The notes beneath the pieces were generated by a model that saw nothing but the letters and a program-made list of their open reading frames with translations, was not told the DNA's origin and did not search any database. DNA of 64,000 bases from Tumebacillus algifaecis (GTDB lineage: Bacteria; Bacillota; Bacilli; Tumebacillales; Tumebacillaceae). A program made the position numbers and the translations under genes. The stretch covers positions 4,015,501 to 4,079,500 of the forward strand of contig NZ_CP022657.1 of assembly GCF_002243515.1 (NCBI RefSeq), given 5' to 3'. This document shows, in pieces, positions 8,952-14,779 of the stretch (positions within the stretch are counted from its first letter, which is position 1; the number at the start of each line of letters is the position of its first letter).

Positions 8952-10103
8952 TTAGATTTTTGACAGATCGACGAGAAACATCTTGCCCAGACCTACTTTT
9001 GTTTCCAGATGAAGATTTTCTATCTGCACTGACCAAAAGAGGTATCGATTATTGGAAAATATCGTCTGTGGCGGTCTATCATCTAGAGTGATCACTTTCT
9101 CTCGTGTTCGATCGTAAACTTGAGCTTTAGTGGTTGACACCCAGGTTACAAATTTCTCGCTCATCGTGATCCATTGAAGCGAGTCCATTCGATTGACACC
9201 CGAAAATATTTCTCGCTGTTTTCCGTGATCAACTAGGCGAACATGCCACAGATCATCTTGAAAGTTACTCCACGCATATGAAGCTACCCCGTCGGAATCA
9301 AAGTATGCCGGCTTTTCGCCTTTCGTGAGCTGTTGATTATGACCCTCTCGATTCCAAAAAAGTTCGGGATCTCCACTTTGTGGGTCTCGACCCACCCACA
9401 TCGTGTAGTCCTTTTTTACTCGCGGATTGCCAGCTGGTGCTGCGATTTCAGTCACTTTACCCGATTCTGCAGATACTTTTAAGACTTTCACATTATGACC
9501 TCTTTCAGTCATGGGTCCAAATGAAGGGCTAAAGACAAAATCGCTTCTTTCAAGATCTGGCAACCAATACAGTCCCGGAAATCCCATTCCTTCTTTATCC
9601 CGATTTGACTTGTACACGATCCGATCACTTTGGGTTTTCCTATCGTAAATATGCATATTCCAGTTCACAAAAGTCTGGTCCAGCGCTTCGCTCCACACCA
9701 CGTAATTTTCGTTTATGTCAGCTCCAGCACATTGTGCGTCTTTTGAGCTTAATGTTGCAATGAACTCATAGTCGCCAGTTTTCGAGTCTAGCAAAATCAT
9801 TTCAGGAAGTTTACCAAGCTGACCAGGTACACTGCCGATAAATGTTCCAGTCATATCAATCGAAAGCGGAATCCATGCCCGATTGTCTGGCAATATGTTG
9901 GTAAACGTACGAACTGCCTCTTGATTCCAACCCGTTTCTTCCAGTATTGATGTGGATGCAGGCAAATCGGTGATTGTAACTGTCTGAGTGATAGGGGGGT
10001 CGACAGTTAGATTTTCCTCTGGACTACATCCCGTAATTAGCAAGAGTCCTACTAACATAGATAGCCACACTTGACTCGAGTTAAGAGCACGGCGATCACC
10101 CAT
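8952..10103 (-). CDS. Lipoprotein with probable beta-propeller (TolB/WD-like) ectodomain
   Basis: The 383-aa protein begins with a basic, hydrophobic signal peptide ending in a lipobox LITGC near residue 26, so it should be anchored outside the membrane. The rest has repeated blades of about 45 residues with ILLDSKTGDYEFI, HIYDRKTQSDRIVY, KVLKVSAESGKVTEI and KAQVYDRTREKVITL at blade edges, as in TolB-like six-bladed propellers. No catalytic residues are evident; a binding or sensing role is likely. GGAGGTG lies seven bases before the ATG. It follows the C39-like gene on the same strand with a weak hairpin between, and both sit between two copies of a 50-bp repeat. Confidence 0.82.
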   Translation of the reverse strand: MGDRRALNSSQVWLSMLVGLLLITGCSPEENLTVDPPITQTVTITDLPASTSILEETGWNQEAVRTFTNILPDNRAWIPLSIDMTGTFIGSVPGQLGKLPEMILLDSKTGDYEFIATLSSKDAQCAGADINENYVVWSEALDQTFVNWNMHIYDRKTQSDRIVYKSNRDKEGMGFPGLYWLPDLERSDFVFSPSFGPMTERGHNVKVLKVSAESGKVTEIAAPAGNPRVKKDYTMWVGRDPQSGDPELFWNREGHNQQLTKGEKPAYFDSDGVASYAWSNFQDDLWHVRLVDHGKQREIFSGVNRMDSLQWITMSEKFVTWVSTTKAQVYDRTREKVITLDDRPPQTIFSNNRYLFWSVQIENLHLETKVGLGKMFLVDLSKI

Positions 10104-10131
10104 TCCTCACACCTCCATTTAAAAGATGAAA

Positions 10132-10146
10132 GGCGGCAAAACCGCC
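10132..10146 (-). terminator. Weak hairpin between the C39-like and lipoprotein genes
   Basis: A five-base GC stem with a five-base loop follows the C39-like stop and is followed on the minus strand by an imperfect T-rich stretch. It may attenuate rather than stop transcription into the lipoprotein gene. Confidence 0.4.
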
Positions 10147-10156
10147 CTCCATCTAT

Positions 10157-11047
10157 TTACCATATGATACCTCGCTCGTTTACCAATGTAGACCATTTGG
10201 AAACAGGTAGCTCGCTATACTTTGGAATGGCCGATGTGTCAAATGAAAGGCCCGCAGCGCCTGCAGCCGAATCAGCATACCACGCGGTATCCCCATTTTG
10301 GTTGTAGCCAAAAACCGCAACCCAATGTTGGAGGGTGATGCCCAAAGGATGACCCGTTAACCTTGTTGTATTACCCGAGTATTCAATCACGTTTGCGACG
10401 ACCGGATACCCTTTATCAATGGTGTAGACGACTGAGCTCTTGAACTGCGCTGCGCTTGGACTTGCATATGCTGCGTAGTTATTCGCACTATTCATGTAGT
10501 AGTCCAGTGTATCTGCTACGGGATAAAAGTACGTACCCGCCACTGTGCCTTTCGACCAAGGAGTTCCAGTAGAAGATGTTGCATACAGTGATGGAACAAC
10601 ACTATCCTGTGTCTGTTGCTTGCCAGTGGAAGTACCGTAGGATTTCAGGATCTCAACTACAGAAGCCGGTCCGCAGTACCAGTTCCTTTCTTGTGGGATT
10701 TGGCTCAAAGAAAGTAATTTGGAATAAAGTGCATCAGGTTCGACTTTGCCATTTCCGGCTGATGAAAGTCTCAGTTCTTCAGGTGAATCCGTTAGCTCCC
10801 CTCCCCATTTAGCTTTGAACTTTCTATACTCGTTTTCAACAGCTTCCGCCGATGTAATACCGCCTCTGACCTCTTGGTGCATCTTGGCCAATTTCATTTT
10901 CTCACGATTCTTTTCGTCATTCTTGTCACTCGATTTGACAAGCGGCATACCCTTTGAGTCGTTGGTGAGGCCATTTGCGCTTGCTTGACTGACAAGCATT
11001 ACTGGAAGTACCATCATGACTAAGCTTACTGTGACTAGTTTTTTCAT
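10157..11047 (-). CDS. Secreted C39-like (papain-fold) cysteine peptidase or inactive relative
   Basis: The 296-aa product has a signal peptide (MKKLVTVSLVMMVLPVML, cleavage near SQASA), a charged helical region to about residue 75, then a C39_2-type papain-fold domain. The Cys motif NWYCGPASVVEIL is near 125, the His motif LQHWVAVFGY near 240, and the Asp-like motif TAWYADSAAG near 255. The triad is therefore present. Such secreted domains occur in envelope or spore-surface proteins; the target is unknown. The start chosen has GAGGAGGG eight bases upstream; a start six codons earlier would overlap that site. Its neighbour is the lipoprotein gene. Confidence 0.85.
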   Translation of the reverse strand: MKKLVTVSLVMMVLPVMLVSQASANGLTNDSKGMPLVKSSDKNDEKNREKMKLAKMHQEVRGGITSAEAVENEYRKFKAKWGGELTDSPEELRLSSAGNGKVEPDALYSKLLSLSQIPQERNWYCGPASVVEILKSYGTSTGKQQTQDSVVPSLYATSSTGTPWSKGTVAGTYFYPVADTLDYYMNSANNYAAYASPSAAQFKSSVVYTIDKGYPVVANVIEYSGNTTRLTGHPLGITLQHWVAVFGYNQNGDTAWYADSAAGAAGLSFDTSAIPKYSELPVSKWSTLVNERGIIW

Positions 11048-11065
11048 TTGGAAAACCCTCCTCAA

Positions 11066-11451
11066 AGTTGTTGGTCATGCATGACACATATACAATTCTA
11101 GATTAATTACACAAATCCTGTTTTATATAATTTATTATTTATTTTGTTATCAATACGGAAATGTTATATAATTTGTTATGATTGTTAGTTGGTGTTCTTA
11201 TTCCTACTATGTAGCCGCTCACACTCATTTACGGTTGCATACTCACCTTCAATGTCGTGCGCGGCTACAGTTTGTTTACAAACACTAGCCTCCCTCAGAC
11301 TTCAAGTTCAAGAATATGATCTGGCCATTGAATATTCTTCGAATTCTCTCTGACTTTTTGGTAAAATAGTAATAATAAAGGACCAAGTTAATTCTTTGCA
11401 AACTGGTATCGAATCCTATTAGGGGAATGAATAAGCAGAATGAGGTGTGCC
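11066..11451. other. Gene-free AT-rich stretch with repeat copy 2 and peptide-gene promoter region
   Basis: This gap lies between the divergent C39-like gene and the 45-aa peptide gene. Bases 11095-11180 are strongly AT-rich with several TATAAT-like strings. It holds the second copy of the interspersed repeat (11210-11269). I see no convincing coding sequence longer than the peptide gene that follows. Confidence 0.7.
11210..11269. repeat. Interspersed repeat, copy 2, with inverted ends
   Basis: This copy is bounded by inverted repeats: TGTAGCCGCTCAC at the left pairs with GTGCGCGGCTACA at the right, 12 of 13 positions. The first 50 bases match copy 1 at 8823 in 47 of 50 positions. It could fold into a long hairpin. 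The structure resembles a REP/MITE-like intergenic element. Confidence 0.85.
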
Positions 11452-11589
11452 ATGAAAAGAATCCTAGCAATGGTATTATGCGTTAGCGCACTTGTAGTGG
11501 GGGTGTCATTCACACACGCATCTCCCAGTTTGAAAGAAGCGTACATCGATACTGGTGAACCACATATTCTTAAATTGCTGAATTATTGA
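11452..11589 (+). CDS. Short secreted peptide precursor (45 aa), Phr-like in layout
   Basis: The product has a basic start MKR, a 17-residue hydrophobic core (ILAMVLCVSALVVGVSF) and a THA cleavage site at about residue 23. A 22-residue tail follows, ending EPHILKLLNY. TGAGGTG lies six bases upstream of the ATG, and a clean rho-independent terminator begins two bases after the stop, so it is a self-contained unit. The size and layout fit export-and-process signalling peptides (Phr/NprX/PapR type) of RRNPP systems, which are known in Bacillales. No adjacent TPR receptor gene is present, so the role is inference. An antimicrobial or envelope peptide is an alternative. Confidence 0.65.
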   Translation: MKRILAMVLCVSALVVGVSFTHASPSLKEAYIDTGEPHILKLLNY

Positions 11590-11590
11590 T

Positions 11591-11615
11591 AGCACCCATT
11601 TGAGGTGCTTTTTTG
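11591..11615 (+). terminator. Terminator of the 45-aa peptide gene
   Basis: A six-base stem (11591-11596 with 11604-11609) is followed by a run of T, two bases after the peptide stop codon. Confidence 0.85.
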
Positions 11616-11720
11616 TTTCCCCTGAATTCACCATTTCATTTGGAAACGATTTGGGATAGGCTCAATTCCCGCTCAGACCTTCACTGTTACCATGATTTCA
11701 TACACGAAAGGGGTGTTGCG

Positions 11721-11963
11721 ATGCACCACGACGATATCCTGAAAACGTATGACTCCGATACTGGTAAAACGTATGTTCTTCAGCCAAGCAAACAGACTAC
11801 AGAAGCGGACATCACAGATATTCATAACTTGATTGCACAACTTCTCGTAGATGACTATATGGATACTCATACATACAACATATCCGGAAAGCAGAAAGAC
11901 CACAGCCTAATGAACATATCCCTGTCAAGTAGACAGCGGGTAAAAAGCCACCCTATGAATTAG
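11721..11963 (+). pseudogene. Small hypothetical gene interrupted at its 3' end by the IS3-family element
   Basis: An ATG at 11721 with GAAAGGGG upstream opens an 80-codon frame starting MHHDDILKTYDSDTGKTYVL. Its last 13 codons lie inside the left end of the insertion sequence (from about 11923), so the present C-terminus is element-derived. If the element (11923-13215) is removed, the frame continues across the joint for 15 more codons (QRDYLISGCGLFAEM) to a stop at 13261-13263, giving 82 residues. I do not recognise the family. The original gene was probably a small soluble protein; whether the truncated form works is unknown. Confidence 0.5.
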
Positions 11964-12871
11964 GCACAGACCTGAGTTCGGTATTCTACTGGGCTCAGGT
12001 CATTTAATTTCCGTTGTATTCTTTGCTGGTTGTAAAATCGAATGTAGCTAGCCACAGCGTTCATCACCTCTGCCTTGGTGCGAAACTTGTTGAGATACAT
12101 GAGTTCCGACTTCAGATGACCAAAGAAGTTCTCTACGCAGGCATTATCCAAGCAGTTTCCTTTTCTGGACATACTCTGCGCTATGTTGTATGTTTGAAGC
12201 AACTTGTTATATTGGTGAGATGTGTACTGGAACCCCTGATCACTGTGAAGAAGGGTGTCGGTCACATCTCTTTTTTTATTGGCGAGCTTGACGGTATCAA
12301 GAACCAGTTTAAGATCGTTCCGCTCTCCGATGCGGTAGGCGACAATTTCGTTGTTAAACATGTCGTAGATGACCGACAGAAATAGCCTCTGTCCATTGAA
12401 AAGCAGGTAGGTGATATCTGTCGCCCATTTTTCATTTGGCCGCGAGGCCTTAAAGTTTCGGTTCAATGAGTTTGGTGCTGTATAATTCTCTGATTTCTTG
12501 CCAAACCAGCGTTTCTTCTTCCTTGCAACGCACTGGATACCTAGTTCTTTCATAAGCCGGTACACACGTTTGTGATTGATCTTGAGATTGTGTTTTCGAC
12601 GTAGCCAAGCACGAACACGATAGTAACCGTAGGTTCCTCGGACTGCTTTATGACATTGCAAAATAAGTTTTTTGAGCTGCCGCTCCTCCTTTTGTTTGGA
12701 TGTAATCATTTGTCGACGTTGAACCCATTTGTAATACCCACTCCGTGATACTCCTGCGGTTTCACACAACAGTGACGTTGAATAGCTACCAGTAAGATCT
12801 TGGATGACTTGGTAGCACTGACGAATCTTCGCTTTACCTCTCACCTCCTTTGCAAAAGCAACAGCTTTTTT
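11960..12871 (-). CDS. IS3-family transposase OrfB (DDE integrase part)
   Basis: This frame is read by -1 frameshifting from OrfA, so the coordinates mark the part after the slippery site. The product starts with a HTH_21-like region (VSRSGYYKWVQRR) and then the integrase core. The three acidic residues are visible: WATDITY, LLHSDQGFQYTS, and DNACVENFFGHLKSE. The end SPVEYRTQVCA is typical of the IS150 group. The open frame continues upstream to 13018 but that part overlaps OrfA and is not independently translated. It catalyses excision and insertion of the element. Confidence 0.9.
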   Translation of the reverse strand, partial: KKAVAFAKEVRGKAKIRQCYQVIQDLTGSYSTSLLCETAGVSRSGYYKWVQRRQMITSKQKEERQLKKLILQCHKAVRGTYGYYRVRAWLRRKHNLKINHKRVYRLMKELGIQCVARKKKRWFGKKSENYTAPNSLNRNFKASRPNEKWATDITYLLFNGQRLFLSVIYDMFNNEIVAYRIGERNDLKLVLDTVKLANKKRDVTDTLLHSDQGFQYTSHQYNKLLQTYNIAQSMSRKGNCLDNACVENFFGHLKSELMYLNKFRTKAEVMNAVASYIRFYNQQRIQRKLNDLSPVEYRTQVCA

Positions 12872-13158
12872 AAAAAGTCGTTCTCCGCTCTCAACTTTTG
12901 CACTTCTTGTTCGAGCGTAAGCTTTTTCGTTCTCGGACGACCAGTGAACGGTGTTCTCGTCTTTCCTCTGCGCTCCTCTAAGCCCTCCGCCCCAAGCGTT
13001 TTGTAGTTTTTGACCCACTTCCTTACCATGCTGTGGTCGGGGATCTGCAGCTCACTTGCGACCGATTTATAACCCATTCCTTTTTCCAAATACATCTTTA
13101 CCGCAATGAACTTGAATTCTCGTGAATACGTTTTTCGTTTCCGCGCTGTCTTTTCCAA
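12841..13158 (-). CDS. IS3-family transposase OrfA (helix-turn-helix, leucine zipper)
   Basis: The 105-aa protein has the IS3 OrfA layout: a basic start, KTYSREFKFIAVKMYLEKG with a helix-turn-helix through residue ~60 (SVASELQIPDHSMVRKWVKNY), and a C-terminal coiled coil LEQEVQKLRAENDFLKKLL used for multimerisation. Near its 3' end the mRNA reads A AAA AAG, the standard -1 slippery heptamer, at plus-strand 12865-12871. An AGGAGG follows within the OrfA end. Slippage yields the OrfAB fusion transposase. Confidence 0.9.
   Translation of the reverse strand: MEKTARKRKTYSREFKFIAVKMYLEKGMGYKSVASELQIPDHSMVRKWVKNYKTLGAEGLEERRGKTRTPFTGRPRTKKLTLEQEVQKLRAENDFLKKLLLLQRR
12865..12871 (-). promoter_or_regulatory. 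Programmed -1 frameshift heptamer (A AAA AAG)
   Basis: OrfA is decoded TTA AAA AAG here while OrfB is open in the -1 frame as AAA AAA GCT. The heptamer matches the X XXY YYZ rule used by IS3 elements to make the OrfAB fusion. Confidence 0.85.
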
Positions 13159-13300
13159 AAGAAAATCCCCCTTGTGTAGTAACAGTAAGGGGGCTTGCTT
13201 CCTACTGTCTACACAAAAGGGATTATCTCATAAGCGGTTGTGGTCTTTTTGCTGAAATGTAACCCCAAAATCTAGATCCATGATAAATACTCGCTCATAG

Positions 13301-13489
13301 TCATTTTATTCTTTTCCATCGCCCTAATCCAAATCCCACTAGAAAGCAGATTAAAGCTAACACGGTGATCATGTGCGATGATCGGACGTTCAAACCGTTA
13401 CTTATAAAATAATTATTTATCACATTCTCCACGAGAAAAGTGCCTATTGCCAGTCCAATGATTGGAAGAAATTTATAGATCGCTTTCAT
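13301..13489 (-). CDS. Small membrane protein (62 aa)
   Basis: Not recognised. Two hydrophobic helices (FLPIIGLAIGTFLVENVI and HMITVLALICFLVGFGLG) are joined by a short polar loop, with a basic C-terminus GRWKRIK that should face the cytoplasm. AGGGGAG lies nine bases before the ATG; a TTG one codon earlier is also possible. It stands between the insertion sequence and the PPC-domain gene, both on the same strand, within the accessory island. Confidence 0.6.
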   Translation of the reverse strand: MKAIYKFLPIIGLAIGTFLVENVINNYFISNGLNVRSSHMITVLALICFLVGFGLGRWKRIK

Positions 13490-13553
13490 CAACTTCTACT
13501 CCCCTAACGACTAATTATTGGCGCATAGATGGGCTTCTCTTGCTGATCTAACC

Positions 13554-14147
13554 TCACAGATTTTTGGTCCTTATTGCATAAGTGATAGGAAGACCCTCTC
13601 CGTGCATATGCGGGATTACTTCTACAAAGTACGTCCTGCCTTTTGTAAGATACTGAGCAAAGATCAGTTCATTTTCTGAAGGGCTATTCAAGTCAAACAT
13701 CAATTGTGTGGGGCCCTCAGAATCGGTCAGATGAATCATGACAGATTGCCCAAAAGGGATATTGATTACCTCAAATTTTACATGACCACTTGCAGTGGGT
13801 ATGATTTTATACCAGTCTTTTTTTCGATAACTCGAGATAGACCCTTGTATAGCAGGTCCGCCAATCATAAGACTTTCCGCTACCTCAATAGGATCATCTT
13901 CCTCACGTGGTTGTGTGTGTCGTCCATCGTAATGGATTCCTCTTTCTTCTAATTCCTTGAGAAATTGTTCGTAGCCCGCTTGTATGGTTGCCTGTACATC
14001 CTCCTCGTCATGACCCTCAATCCCGAGAACTATCTCCCATTGGTCAATATGAATTCGAATCGCTTCAGCAAGCGCATCTAAAGAGGTCATACCTTTATGT
14101 TCCATATAGGATTTCATGTCTTCCTCAATTTCTTCAAAAATAAACAT
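13554..14147 (-). CDS. Hypothetical protein with C-terminal PPC-like beta-sandwich
   Basis: The 197-aa protein has an acidic helical N-terminal half (to about residue 85) and a C-terminal half resembling the bacterial pre-peptidase C-terminal (PPC) domain: DWYKIIPTASGHVKFEVINI, SVMIHLTDSEG and GRTYFVEVIP follow the usual strand pattern. PPC domains normally occur in secreted proteins, but no signal peptide is visible here, so it may be cytosolic or use another route. GGGAGGTG precedes the ATG. The function is unknown and the domain call is from pattern only. Confidence 0.7.
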   Translation of the reverse strand: MFIFEEIEEDMKSYMEHKGMTSLDALAEAIRIHIDQWEIVLGIEGHDEEDVQATIQAGYEQFLKELEERGIHYDGRHTQPREEDDPIEVAESLMIGGPAIQGSISSYRKKDWYKIIPTASGHVKFEVINIPFGQSVMIHLTDSEGPTQLMFDLNSPSENELIFAQYLTKGRTYFVEVIPHMHGEGLPITYAIRTKNL

Positions 14148-14451
14148 CGCACACCTCCCTGTATAAATATGGGTTCTCGCTCAAGTGAAGGATGTCCTTT
14201 TTATGGTTGGCCGCATTGGACTCAAACCTGCGAGCTTCCGTTTTTGAGTTGCCACACTATCGCTGAATTCTTCGCCCGTGAAATAGCCTCGATGCAACAG
14301 AAAGCCCCCTGCCATGAACTACATGATCTGCAAGCGCACTATCCATTGTTTTTTCCGTTTCTTGTTTTTCCACTTCATGTCTTTAGTGTCGCATCTCCAC
14401 TCGTTCCGAATATAGATAAAAGAGAACCTCGTTCCAGGAGAGTGGGATGTT
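14148..14451. other. Intergenic stretch with a possible decayed small Cys-rich coding region
   Basis: No convincing gene. A plus-strand frame from an ATG at 14169 reads GCPFYGWPHWTQTC, like the CPFYGW motif of a small Cys-containing family in Bacillota, and then has scattered Cys residues. It lacks a ribosome-binding site and runs 98 bases into the next gene, so it may be a remnant or chance. Confidence 0.35.
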
Positions 14452-14727
14452 ATGCGGCAATCATCGGGAAGTTACCTGCTGTACGTTTTGCTTTACACTG
14501 TGTTTTGGAACGCGCTGGCTGTGATCGCCTATCGCCTCTTGGTACTTGACGGGGTGCTACCCGTGTCGGACGGACTGTATTTTTTCATGGCCGGGCTTTT
14601 ATTCATCGTCTGCGGTGCCGTCCGCGCCTTATCGCCGTATACAAAGATGAGACGAACTCGTTGCCCGATCGTCGGTTCCTTTTACGTCAGCGGCATTCTG
14701 CTCATCCTGTTCGCCAACCTCGCCTAG
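14452..14727 (+). CDS. Small membrane protein (91 aa)
   Basis: Not recognised. Three hydrophobic segments are visible (LLYVLLYTVFWNALAVIAY, GLYFFMAGLLFIVCGAV, GSFYVSGILLILFANLA), with a basic loop KMRRTR between the second and third. The ATG has AGGAG eleven bases upstream. It converges on mrfA and shares a bidirectional terminator with it. The arrangement suggests an independent single-gene transcript. Confidence 0.65.
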   Translation: MRQSSGSYLLYVLLYTVFWNALAVIAYRLLVLDGVLPVSDGLYFFMAGLLFIVCGAVRALSPYTKMRRTRCPIVGSFYVSGILLILFANLA

Positions 14728-14728
14728 C

Positions 14729-14772
14729 AAAAAACTCTCCCCATCACAGCTGCGTGACAGGAAGAGTTTTTT
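14729..14772. terminator. Bidirectional terminator between the small membrane protein gene and mrfA
   Basis: AAAAAACTCT and AGAGTTTTTT arms enclose a further TCAC/GTGA stem, giving poly-A on one side and poly-T on the other. It serves the genes ending at 14727 (+) and 14780 (-). Confidence 0.88.
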
Positions 14773-14779
14773 GTTGTGC

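Larger units (their letters stand above)
11923..13215 (-). mobile_element. IS3-family (IS150-group-like) insertion sequence
   Basis: About 1.29 kb with two overlapping transposase frames on the minus strand. The ends are imperfect inverted repeats: TGTCAAGTAGACAG at the left and, read inward from the right, TGTGTAGACAGTAG, aligning with a three-base gap and continuing into GC-rich similarity. No target duplication is clear, so the exact edges are uncertain by a few bases. All DDE residues and the frameshift signal are intact, so it may be active. It is inserted in a small gene. Confidence 0.88.
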
